Of a stretch of 64,000 nt of DNA, positions 35,101 through 43,540 are shown in pieces. The stretch is from Zygaena filipendulae. Its lineage: Eukaryota; Arthropoda; Insecta; Lepidoptera; Zygaenidae. Where the stretch lies: NCBI GenBank assembly GCA_907165275.2, contig OU015659.1, positions 12,442,501 through 12,506,500 on the forward strand. The letters run 5' to 3'. Made by a program: the position numbers and the translations under genes. Under the pieces are notes generated by a model. It was not told where the DNA came from. It made no database searches and was given only the letters and a program-made list of their open reading frames with translations. The stretch's first letter is position 1. Every line of letters begins with the position of its first letter.

Positions 35101-35314
35101 CTCTTTCAGGGAAGGCAGAAGGAAACTTGGTCCATATAGCCAATTCAGTGGTAGGATATTTCTTCTGAAGTTCTTCAAAATGCATTGGTGAGATGCATTT
35201 CGATGCTTTACCAGAACTTTTGACAGCAAATCTTTACAGTTAAACTTTAATAGGACGCCCTGTGGGAAGTTTTATAGTAAACGAAAACCTCCCGACGACG
35301 GAGAAACGCCCCAT
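14106..35314 (-). CDS. POLN: Family A DNA polymerase, nu type (POLN-like), 15 exons
   Basis: Exons are 35314-35246, 35172-34899, 25722-25650, 25383-24262, 24185-24066, 23826-23703, 23618-23384, 23192-22951, 22806-22676, 22572-22463, 22375-22201, 21961-21816, 15118-14945, 14661-14512 and 14227-14106. Phases agree throughout, totalling about 1,088 aa. It has a charged, Asn/Asp/Lys-rich N-terminus (24.3-25.4 kb), a degenerate exonuclease-like domain (GKTVICYDGKSLLLIL) and a Pol A core: ATGRIASNNPNLQ, motif A LLAADFKHIECRVFA, O-helix RTKRIVYANLYGAG, HAERQAINFIVQ, GSAADLCKIAM and motif C QIHDELVWEV. No helicase domain is seen, so it resembles POLN rather than POLQ/mus308. Such enzymes act in translesion and crosslink repair in the nucleus. 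The first exon is uncertain. MGRFSVVG with a 73-nt intron fits, or exon 2 may start at 35259 behind a missing first exon. Introns 2 and 12 are expanded by transposons. Confidence 0.88.
15406..16448. repeat. 5' (left) long terminal repeat
   Basis: This is 1,043 bp bounded by TGTCG and CGACA and matches 20620-21662 at a constant offset of 5,214 bp. Short frames of 71 and 80 codons occur inside on opposite strands. They are probably not genes, because they have no known motif and lie within the terminal repeat. Confidence 0.88.
18405..18660 (+). mobile_element. tRNA-derived SINE inside the LARD interior
   Basis: It has the B-box core GGGTTCGATTCCCGG, then 'gtgtgatgaacataactttg', the body 'gccacgtttgcttgatttcc' and the 3' part 'gatctgtgtgttgtgaagtg'. 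It is uninterrupted from the B box onward and so is a reference for the split copies at 4887 and 50643. The tRNA-like 5' end is truncated here. Confidence 0.75.
18856..19140 (+). repeat. Tandem duplication of about 163 bp in the LARD interior
   Basis: The block beginning 'gaaggtgcatagccatta' near 18856 is repeated with few changes from about 19019. Both copies contain 'atactcgacatggatttgca' and 'aaccatgcaagggtaactag'. The second copy runs into the 45-bp array that follows. Confidence 0.8.
19132..19330 (+). repeat. 45-bp tandem repeat array with an open reading frame
   Basis: Units starting TGTGGCACAG at 19141, 19186 and 19231 are spaced exactly 45 bp apart, with degenerate units on either side and one more after the LINE-tail insertion (19500-19540). 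Because 45 is a multiple of three, the frame stays open and reads NVCGTATSKRQDLTV per unit. It is likely non-coding array DNA of the LTR element. Confidence 0.8.
19338..19490 (-). mobile_element. 5'-truncated LINE tail inserted in the 45-bp array
   Basis: About 150 bp matching the 3' end of the LINE at 30840-31013, starting with its A-rich tail 'tttatttattttgcactatt' in reverse. AAGTA flanks both ends (19333-19337 and 19486-19490). It is a classic truncated target-primed insertion of the same LINE family as the one in POLN intron 2. Confidence 0.8.
19692..19745. repeat. Relic of a polypurine-tract/LTR junction inside the LARD interior
   Basis: The stretch 'aaacctctttctactctggg' followed by 'agtgtcgcgcaaagcgcgag' closely matches the true junction at 20598-20635 ('aaacctctttctgcgtttgg', then 'gagtgtcgcgcacagcgcga'). 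Only the first few tens of bases of an LTR follow. This suggests an older LTR copy or an internal duplication. Confidence 0.55.
20620..21662. repeat. 3' (right) long terminal repeat
   Basis: Copy of 15406-16448 (offset 5,214 bp) with the same TGTCG...CGACA boundaries. It is followed immediately by ATTAT, the second half of the target duplication. The POLN exon encoding the O-helix begins about 150 bp further on. Confidence 0.88.
26494..26622. repeat. Foldback/hairpin element in the LINE 1 3' UTR
   Basis: The left arm 'gtgaaagtaactcatttagt' and right arm 'cactaaataagttactttct' pair. The inner stretch GGCGCCCGAGCGTAGCGAGGGCGCC pairs again, giving a hairpin of about 125 bp with strong GC inner stem. 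Confidence 0.65.
28883..30550 (+). pseudogene. LINE 2 reverse transcriptase frame (555 codons), disconnected from its endonuclease
   Basis: An open frame with all main RT blocks: FLIGRSTTSN, DYSKCFDRIDH, GVPQGSLLGPLLFNIF, YADDMKIL and the C-terminal HLEYASQIWNPNY region. Compared with an intact ORF2 it lacks the endonuclease, which lies upstream in another frame and is itself truncated. The RT core has not decayed, which suggests a fairly young insertion. Confidence 0.8.
30546..30842 (-). mobile_element. Relic of the POLN-exon-bearing MITE in the LINE 2 3' UTR
   Basis: The sequence matches the complete MITE at 42441-42966 in reverse orientation. Shared words are 'atgcattttaaagt', 'cttcagaaaatggaaaatat', 'ttgccttctctgaa', 'gtgacgtcatgtgtcaagct' and 'aaatttcatgc'. 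The terminal AGGGTACTTGC is decayed. It lies between the LINE 2 stop codon and its 3' tail. Confidence 0.7.
31029..31447. mobile_element. PIF/Harbinger-like MITE, 16-bp TIRs, CAG duplication, in LINE 1
   Basis: GAGGCTTACTATGAGC (31029-31044) and its exact reverse complement (31432-31447) bound 419 bp. CAG flanks both ends (31026-31028 and 31448-31450). Removing the insert restores the LINE 1 reading frame (LLTLLDFSN), which confirms the boundaries. The 3-bp CWG-type duplication is typical of Harbinger elements. Confidence 0.85.
32867..33109. repeat. Foldback element with arms of about 75 bp
   Basis: The left arm begins 'taatccaaaagacaaaaaca' and the right arm ends 'gtttttgtcttttggatta'. They pair over most of their length, including 'attattggtttgtgctacca'. 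A GC-rich loop of about 90 bp carries 'ttgtcctgctcacgaagagc'. It lies in POLN intron 2. Confidence 0.8.
33320..33905 (+). repeat. Tandem repeat of about 273 bp in POLN intron 2
   Basis: 'gaccatctgtggtcttcatc' occurs at 33454 and 33727. The following segments ('ttttgaagagttccctcgat', 'ccaagatcccatcatcagat') repeat at the same 273-bp spacing with about 10 percent change, and a partial third unit precedes them. No coding potential is seen. A run of about 26 A follows at 33988-34013. Confidence 0.75.
34014..34898. other. AT-rich remainder of POLN intron 2
   Basis: Contains ATTATATTA-rich low-complexity DNA (34190-34260) and TAGGTA-rich sequence. I see no gene and no clear element boundary. Confidence 0.5.
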
Positions 35315-36229
35315 TTCATCTTATTTTACTGTTTCGGCACATTGTTCATCACTAATGGATCACTATTAGGCAAAATCCACCATATTCACACAATATTAAT
35401 CACGATAAACTAATTTGCAAAAAGAAATAAAACTGACGTCCAGTCTGCTAAAAATCCCGCCAAAAGTTCCCGCGCTTTCTTCATTCTCTTGTCATGAGCT
35501 GTGTATAGTCTTGGCCAGCGTCAACAACATTAGAAGTATTTTTTATTATTAGGTTAAACGGTTTCAAAAACATTTGATAGCGCTTTGAAGAATAACTTTT
35601 GTAAATTCCTTTTAGTTTTCACTAACATATTTATAAAAAAAGTTATTAAAACTGGTAAAATATAAATGACACAGTTTTTCGGCCGGAATCAAAGATGGCG
35701 GTTAGGCCTTTTTTTTCATGTCGAAAAAAAAATGGTTAAAAAAATTTTTTTAAGCATTTTTCTTGTTATAAGGTGCTGTATTGGACAATAATTTTCAGTG
35801 ATGGTTTTTTATGTGCTCAAGAAGATATATGATATTTCAAACAGATTTCTTCGTTTTTCTTCAAGAGCTCTGAGAAAGTTCTTGAAAGTTGAAAAATTCA
35901 TGCAAGTACCCTCGGAGGGTACTTGCATGAATTTTTCAACGGTACGTCCCGTTTCACAAAATTAAAAGTTGAATACTTTGAAAACTATTGAATTTTTTTT
36001 AGTAAATCTTTCATGATAACGCTTTTCTAAGGCTCTATTTTTGAAATATTGACACAATTTCCTATAATAAATTTCATGCAAGTACCCTAGCAAGAAAATA
36101 CATTCATATAATACTTGAAACTGTTTAAATGCATTATATGCGAAAGTTCATAGAAAAAAGAAATAAATAAATGACACATGACATATGGGTGACAGTCACT
36201 GACACATCCATCAACGTACTGATTATTTG
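35315..36229. promoter_or_regulatory. Upstream region of POLN with MITE relics and a 53-bp palindrome
   Basis: The divergent interval between POLN and VPS41 begins here. Two head-to-head ends of the AGGGTACTTGC MITE family meet at 35888-35940, forming a perfect palindrome with 26-bp arms. A relic of the same family runs to about 36095. No coding exon is recognised, but a POLN non-coding first exon could lie here. Confidence 0.5.
35888..36095. mobile_element. Two MITE ends joined head to head, plus internal relic
   Basis: 'tgcaagtaccctc' is followed by 'ggagggtacttgca' about a single central base. Next come 'cacaaaattaaaagttgaat' and 'agtaaatctttcatgataac', then another 'catgcaagtaccct' end at 36077-36090. 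All match the ends and body of 42441-42966. Confidence 0.7.
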
Positions 36230-37810
36230 TAGGGATGTGACATTGAGAGAAAAAAATCTATTTTTATTTTAATCGATTTTTCACTTTTTAATAATAATCG
36301 ATTTTCAATTAATCGATTTAAAAGAGGAATAAAATCGATTTTTTTTTAAAAATATAATGAAAATCTGCATGCTTTCAGTAATAAAACTCTGAGAATAATT
36401 TTTACAATTTATGAAAATAGAAATCAAATAAAATTAAATATGAATAAAAACTTTTTAAAAGCCTCAATCGACTAAAATACAAAATTATCCTGATAAAATC
36501 CTAACCTGATTAAAAATAGGCTCTGTTTTCAGGGTTCCTGTGAAGTATATGTAGATTATAGAAAGAATATAGTAGCAGATAACAGCAGATAGTTATCTGA
36601 CTCAAAACACTGGGTTACACTCTAGCTGTTCGATTTTACTGAACAACACACTTTCATTATATTATCTCGCCGATACGTTATCGTCTCTGTCAACCTGACG
36701 TTCTCCTCAGGGCCTCAAACACACTCAATACTAAACACCGGAAAGTGAGTCTCTTCTACCAACCACATGGACCGGACGACATTGTCTTTGAGAAAGTTTA
36801 ACACCATACAATAAGTCTGGATCGGACGAATGTGTCCCTTCCACCAACCCTTTGGACCGGATGACATTGTCCCTACGTCCAACTTTACATACATCGAGAA
36901 TTTTACTGTCAACGCCCCGATACCGTGGTGGGTAGATTTCAGATGATTAATTTTTCGTCTTGATGAACGATCGTTAAAATGACAAAAACTCCAAACTCAC
37001 AAACCTGTAGCCACAATCGCGGTTTTCTGAATTGAGGAGCACCACTCATAGGAACACAGTACGCATCACTTCACGAATCACAACTAGGCACATAGACTAG
37101 GCAAATGTGATAACACTTTACAGGCAAAGTGTATCAAAACCTTTGAAATCCTTTTACTAACTAGCACGGTAAAGTAAAAAAAAACACCAAGGGATGTGAA
37201 ATTGTACATAAAAATCGATTTTAACTCTTTAATCTCCACATTTTTGTAGCCTAAATTTACCCCTAGTGCTACACGCTCTAGGCATGATTTTTCCTAGTGT
37301 CGGGAATGCTTAATATCAATAAATAATTAAATCTTAATTTTAAAAGTCATTGTAGTGTTTTGTTCGTGTATACCGCCAATCTAGAATATTCTGAAATGTT
37401 TGAAAATTATCTGGAATATTCCGAAACGTTATAAAACCGTCTTGAAGATTCTGGAAAGTTCAAGCTGTAGTTCAGGAAATAAGGAGATAAGACTGTAACT
37501 AAAATAATTTATTATTATAGGTACTAGCTGTTCCCTGTGGTTTCACCCGGGTTAATTTCGAAGATCCCACGGGAGTTCTGGGATAAAAATACCCAAAATT
37601 GTTTTCTGTGACCTTTATAAAGTATAGTATGCAAATTCAATGCAAATTTACCCGCGTTAATTTCGGACTTCCCATGGGAATTCCGGGATAAAAATCGGAT
37701 TGAACGATTACAAAAAAATCGATTATTCATAAAAATAAAATCATTTATTAAAATCGATTTTTTCTTTTAAAAAATAGTTTTTTAATCGATTATTTTTTTT
37801 GACATCCCTA
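36230..37810. mobile_element. hAT-type element, 1.58 kb, between POLN and VPS41
   Basis: The termini TAGGGATGTGAC and GACATCCCTA are inverted. ATTATTTG flanks both sides (36222-36229 and 37811-37818). AATCGATTTT motifs crowd both ends. No transposase frame is seen. An internal copy of the end motif ('agggatgtgaaattg', 37192) and a dispersed-repeat fragment (37525-37695) show later insertions. It occupies most of the shared VPS41/POLN upstream region. Confidence 0.85.
37384..37461. promoter_or_regulatory. Cluster of heat-shock-element-like motifs
   Basis: GAAGATTCTGGAAAGTTC at 37444-37461 is a perfect array of four alternating GAA/TTC units at 2-bp spacing. Upstream GAATATTC occurs twice (37384-37391 and 37414-37421), each followed after one base by another GAA. 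This matches the heat shock factor consensus. It lies inside the hAT element about 535 bp before the VPS41 ATG. Function is inferred only. Confidence 0.5.
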
Positions 37811-37995
37811 ATTATTTGCTCAGTGCATCCATCTTTCGCCTTTGTTGGTAAAATTTTTACAAACAAAACAAGATGAGTATATACGTATATCGAGGTCAAA
37901 TGAAGGAAAATTGTAAAATTAATTAACAAAAAAATCTGTTTAATTAGGATGTGATAACATTATATTAAGAGTACAGAAACATTCGCACTGCAGTC

Positions 37996-40900
37996 ATGGC
38001 TCTCAACGTGGAAAGTTGCGACAGCCTGTCTCCTGAAGAGGAGCCCAAGTTGAAGTACGACCGATTGGAGAATGATGTCGAGAATATACTCCAGCGAGAC
38101 GCGGTGAGCTGTATCTGTGTCCACACCAAGTTCATTTGCCTCGGCACGCAGTGGGGTGTGATACATTTGTTAGACCACCAAGGGAACACAGTACCGATAT
38201 CACAGGATGGCAAAACGAAGGAGCTGCAGGCTCATGCGATAGCCGTGAACAAAATATCAGTGGACCAGAGTGGAGAGTATATCGCTAGCTGCTCGGACGA
38301 CGGAAAAGTGCAGGTGTATGGCCTGTACTCTAGTGAAAATACTCATAATTTGAATATGGGGAGAGTTGTCAATTCCATCGCTTTAGACCCACACTATTAT
38401 AAATCAGGGTCTGGAAGACGGTTTCTTACTGGTAATAATCGTTGTTGATATCATTGATATTGAGAATTGAATGAAATTTCTAGATTATATTTATTTTTAG
38501 CTGTTAGTTGGGTCACCACTTGTGTGCTATCAGGAATTGAGTGGACATCATTTGTCATCGTTTGTCACTAACCTAATCTAACCTAACTTAACCCAACACA
38601 TGCTTTACCCCTTGGCCACAGCCAGGGTGGCAGTGGCGGCGGCCTTAAGCTTCAAATTCTAAAAAATCCTCTTTCTTTTCGAAAGGTTTCTATTAAATAT
38701 TTTGAGTTACATTACATGTCAAGCAAATGTAAATATCTGGCTCCATTCCATTCAGTGCTTTTAACGTGTCTTACATATTTAATGACACACGCAAAATTAT
38801 ACAAAAATTTTTAGGTTATCCTGCTTGTAATATAATGGTCTAAGGCATTATTTTACATATCTTTGACCCAAAGTCTCAACACTATTTACATTTTTACTAA
38901 AAGAATAGTAATTTTTAAGTGAAGTCATAAAATAAAAAAGATCTGCTTCTTACAAAGCTTTCATATTGTTGCCCGTGACCCAACGTGTGATTTGCCCAGG
39001 AGCAAAATTTTTATACACTCATTAATGTCTTTATGTTAGAATATATTGAATAAAACTTAAACCTAATTTTCAGGTGACAGCAAGTTAACACTATATGAAA
39101 AGTCATTTTTCAACCGTCTAACAAGTACAGTCCTTGCAGAATGTGAGGGATATGTTCAAGCGATTGCTTGGCAAGACAGGTTCGTAGCTTGGGCCAGTGA
39201 GGTAGGTGTTCGTGTCTATGACCTCATAGCCAGATGTTCTCTTGGCCTAATACAGTGGGAGAAGACCCAAACCAGGTCAATAGAAGATTTTCGATGCAAC
39301 CTTTTGTGGTCAGCTGAAAGAACTCTAATGATTGGCTGGGTAGACACCATAAGAATATGTGTCATACGTAAAAGAAACCAAGTAGAGATGCAAACTCGAG
39401 ATGTGACTGAATACCTCGTAGATCCTGTATATACCTGTCAAACAGATTGTTACATTAGTGGGCTAGGGCCGCTGGATAACCAACTGGTCATCCTAGGTGT
39501 ACCTAAAGAACGTGATCCAAAGACTGGTAAAGCACAGAGACCTGTACTGTCTGTTGCAGACTATATAAGTTGTGAGTTCAGTGAAGTATCATCAGACAGC
39601 CTGAGCATCCTTGGCTATGAAGAGTATTCATGCAATGATTACTACTTAGATATGATAATTGAAGAAAAGAGATTTTTCATTGTGTCTCCTAAAGATATTG
39701 TGATTGCTAGCCCATATGACATCGATGATAGAGTCAAATGGCTCATTGATCACAAAAAATATGAGGAAGCTATAATTGTATTGGAAGAAATTGGTGGAAA
39801 ATCTTCAGAACACTCAGTAGTGACAGTTGGTATTCAGTACTTAGATCATTTGTTGTTAGGAGAGCAATACGAACAAGCTGCAATTTTGTGTGCAAAAATA
39901 TGTAAAAATGATAAAGTTTTGTGGGAATATCAGATTGTGAAATTTGCGAAAGTCAAGCAACTAAGAGCCGTTAGTGCCTATGTACCAAAGAATCCTGAAC
40001 AATCTTGGTCCTCGCATGTATATGAGTTAATATTAAATGAATACTTTGAATATGATCCCCCAGGGTTTTTAAAAATAGTACGAGAATGGAACCCAAATTT
40101 ATACAATACTAGTGTTATAATCGAAAAAGTCTTAGGTCGTCTACTGACTTACGAAGTTAGTAAAAACGAAGAGAATAAAGAGAACTACGAACTTAAAACA
40201 AATAAAGAGATACAAGAAAATGTGAAATTTAACCAAGAATATTACAATATTTACTTGGAGGCATTGGCCTTATTGTACTGTTATCAAAAGAAATACGACA
40301 AAGCACTAGTTTCATATTTGAGACTTCAACACAAAAATGTATTTAGTTTAATAACAGAACACGAGATGTACAATGTTATTCACGACAAAATTCTCCAACT
40401 CATGACCCTAGACTGTGACAAAGCTATTTCAATACTTGTGGGTAAAACAAAGGTGCCTGTTGAAATTGTGGAAAAACAGCTCGAAAATAACGACTTGCTT
40501 CTGTTCAAATATCTAGATGCGTACAGCAGAGTCGAACCAAATGGCAGATATCATGGGAAACTAGTTAAACTATATGCCAAGTTCGATAGAAAAAAGCTCA
40601 TGCCATTTTTAAAATGTAGCGACAATTATCCAATTCAAGAGGCTCTGGATGTGTGTCAAATCAACAAATTTTATCCTGAAATGGTATTTCTACTCGGCAG
40701 GATAGGCAATACGAGAGAGGCCTTGGAAATCATCATTGAACAACTGAATGACATTAATCAAGCCATTAACTTTTGCCAGGAGCACAATGATAAGGAGTTA
40801 TGGATAGATCTGATACAGCAATCTGTAGACAAACCCGAATATGTTACGCTTCTGCTTAAAAGAATAGGGAATTACGTTGATCCGCGCATGTTGATACAGA

Positions 40901-41238
40901 AAATTAAATCAGCGAGCGAAATAAAAGACTTGAAAGACTCTTTGGCTAAAATGATGTGTGATTATCGTCTCCAGTTGTCGGTGCAGGAGGCTTGCAAGGT
41001 GATAACGTTACGGGATTATTTTGATCTACACAAAAAGTTGTTTGTTAGTCAACAAAAAGGGATATCTGTTACCGACGAGTTCTTGTGCAGCGTGTGCCAG
41101 GGTCGTATCATTATAAAGGACTTGGCGAGTGCTTCAGACTTAATAGTGTACAATTGCAGACATTCCTTCCACGTTGGATGCCTGCCGGGCGGTGTGCAAT
41201 GCAACAACTGCACTGTATGCAGCGCCGTCAAAATGTGA
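37996..41238 (+). CDS. VPS41: VPS41, HOPS/Vps-C tethering complex subunit, complete, 2 exons
   Basis: Exons are 37996-38431 and 39074-41238 (phase 1 junction), giving 866 aa, close to animal VPS41. The ATG at 37996 begins MALNVESC and is followed by the family motif EEEPKLKYDRL. The protein tethers late endosomes, autophagosomes and lysosomes through Rab7 and helps deliver lysosome-related cargo; the Drosophila orthologue is light. It has an N-terminal WD40-like propeller (DDGKVQVYGLYS, AWASEVGVRVYDL, TLMIGWVDTIRICVIR) and a middle of clathrin-heavy-chain-type helical repeats (WLIDHKKYEEA, LLGRIGNTREALEII). The C-terminal RING-H2-like region has CSVC, CRHSFHVGC and CNNCTVC. Exon base composition is AT-rich. 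POLN lies head to head upstream. Confidence 0.96.
38432..39073 (+). other. VPS41 intron 1
   Basis: A 642-bp GT-AG intron. It contains a short TTAACCTAA-like stretch (38570-38600) and no recognised element or gene. Confidence 0.7.
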
Positions 41239-41409
41239 TTTGTACCTATTGAAAGCTCAACTTTATCTTGTATGTATATTTATATTTAATTATTTATGGA
41301 CTGTGATGGTTCATTTTGGTTTCACCTAATGTAAAACTTGTATACAGAATGTTACAGAATGGTTATCATCTGTAATGATTTGATGCAAGTAACGGAACGA
41401 GTATGATGA

Positions 41410-41415
41410 AATAAA
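41410..41415 (+). terminator. Candidate polyadenylation signal AATAAA for VPS41
   Basis: The canonical hexamer lies 172 nt after the VPS41 stop codon in AT-rich 3' sequence. A 45-bp imperfect hairpin (41556-41600, arms GTGTTACAGAAA and TTTCTGTAACAC) follows about 140 nt later. Confidence 0.55.
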
Positions 41416-42440
41416 CTGATTGTCTTTAACTTGTAAGCAAAAAAATCATTAAAAATATTTTTCTTTCGGTTTTCAAAGTACATAAGGTTTTGGGGTAAAT
41501 ACCACTGTCAAAATATTGTACATATAAGATTACGATCACGATCTTGAAATAATATGTGTTACAGAAACTAGAAAGGAGTAGTCACTCCTTTCTGTAACAC
41601 TCTGTATACTAGTGTTACGTTTGTTTCAATTCACGAAACAAAAATTACCTATAAAAGATACCTACTAACAATACTTGTGCATATAAGTTGGTACCTATAA
41701 TAATTTAAACTATGCCTATTAAAATAATATATTGTAATTGTTTAATTGATTTTATATTGTAGTTTCCTACACATTGTAACATTAAAGTATTTGTGATTAT
41801 TTTTTTTAATTTGTTCCTTGCGTGAATTTTTCCCTCGGGAACTCTGTAGCTGCTAAGTTTATGAATTAGCGAACTCCTACTAAGCAAAGGCCAAAGAATA
41901 CAGAAATATTATTAATTACTAGGTATACAAAAAAAATTGGTTGGTGGTCACAAATTAACTAGTCTAGAATGTCTGTTCCTGTCTGTCCCATCTACAAATT
42001 AACTAGACTTAGTCTCAACTCCCATCCCACCAAGGCCTAATGCCTCACACAAAAAAGCGTAGTAGAATACTCTGGTGAAATATTCGGTGGTAACTAGTAC
42101 AAACTTAGAGTATGTTCCGCTATTACTGATAGCACTGGCCCACAAAATTAGACTCTCAGCTCACTGCCCGGGGCCAGGTCCAGTCCTCGAAGTTAGCTAG
42201 GAGAAATTCGTTTCGTTAATGGTTATAACGGAGAGTATACTGCCACAGTATCCTGGGGTAGGCAGTATGACGTGATGACGAAACAATAACCAGTATAATA
42301 ATATACTTACATAGCAACCAGAGAGAAGGTAATCACTACGTTTTAACTATAAAGGACGTCATAGTACCTTATAGTGCTATCACTGCTATCCCTAATAACG
42401 GAACATATCCAAAGTATGACCATAGTAATTTCTTTTTGTT

Positions 42441-42966
42441 TAATAGGGTACTTGCATGAAATTTATAATGAGCAATTGTGTCAATATTACAAAAATAGAG
42501 TCTTAGAAAATCGAGATTGTGAAAGATTTACTAAAAAAATTTCAATAGTTTCCAAAATATTCAACTTTTAATTTTGTGAAACGAAACGTTGCAACGAAAC
42601 ACCAATCACAGCCAAGCTTGACACATGACGTCACTTTTATTTTTTTAGGAAACATTTACCTCTTTCAGAGAAGGCAAAAGAAAATAAGTGCATACAGTCA
42701 ACGCATATTTTCCATTTTCAGGAAGTTTTATACTTCAAAATATAAGATGCATTTCGATACTTTATTGGAACTTTTGGAAGTAAATCGACACAGTTCAACG
42801 TTATTCTTCTAAAGTTCAACCTTAATTTCGGTTTTGGATATTGAAGTTATCTGTATGTCAGTGTCACATGACCCTGTCAATACGACAGTGACATTTCTAT
42901 CACAGATTAATAAGGCGTAATTTTGAATTAGTGCTTTAGTTATTCTTCTGAGCAAGTACCCTATTA
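42441..42966 (-). mobile_element. Complete MITE with 15-bp TIRs carrying a POLN-exon-like segment
   Basis: TAATAGGGTACTTGC and its exact reverse complement bound 526 bp. The central part (about 42655-42820), read on the minus strand, matches POLN 35100-35260. Shared words in order are 'attaa.gtt.aact', 'caaaagttc', 'atcgaaatgcatct', 'attttgaag' and 'ccttc.ctgaaagaggtaaa'. In POLN the last word encodes LPSLKEVN. The MITE has stops in all frames, so it is not a gene. Other parts recur at 30546-30842 and 35888-36095. Confidence 0.75.
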
Positions 42967-43540
42967 TCCTATGTAGGAGAGGCTTAAGAGAACATGGCCT
43001 ATACTGCTATTAGTGGTTATCACAAACTACTTACTTACTTATATACTCTTTGCTGCTATTTCTGACGTTCTGAAAAACGGACCGTGGCGTCGTACGCCGG
43101 TCGCCGCTTCGTGTCGTCACTCGTCGTCTCGTCACGTCTTGTCAAAAATTTTACGCCCGTCGCGTCGTCCATGGCAGAAAACGTTTCATTTTACAATAAT
43201 GCTACTTTTATGTTTTCGTCGGCATTTTGGCGATCTTTCTATTTTAAATGCATTGATTTTTAGTACGACTTACTTTTTTTTTCATTATAAAAAAATAAAA
43301 CGATTAATAATTTTTAATGCTTCTTCTTATTATATTTATTTTTTTGTTACTACCCACTTTTATTACTTTGTTAACATTTTGAATTCGTAACACGAAACGT
43401 AAGTTTATTGTTTATTCCCATGTGGTGTTGAAAAATGGACGCGCACATGATTCTGTGAGGTTTTGAAAATGTATTTCGTCAGTGATTTCTTGCGTTGAAG
43501 GCTTTACTTTGACTGATTCGTGATAAAGTGTTGAGTAAAA

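Larger units (their letters stand above)
41239..43540. other. Intergenic between VPS41 and raptor
   Basis: Both genes are on the plus strand. Holds the VPS41 3' end, a hairpin at 41556-41600, an ill-defined inverted-repeat region (about 42107-42420, 'gtatgttccgctattactg' against 'taataacggaacatatcc'), the complete MITE 42441-42966 and a CGTC-rich stretch (43080-43170) that may belong to the raptor promoter. No other gene is recognised. Confidence 0.55.

Noticed and set aside
36715..36912. 65-codon minus frame between POLN and VPS41
   Set aside because: It lies inside a hAT element and consists of internally repeated DNA ('ccaccaaccctttggaccgg' and a near copy of it).
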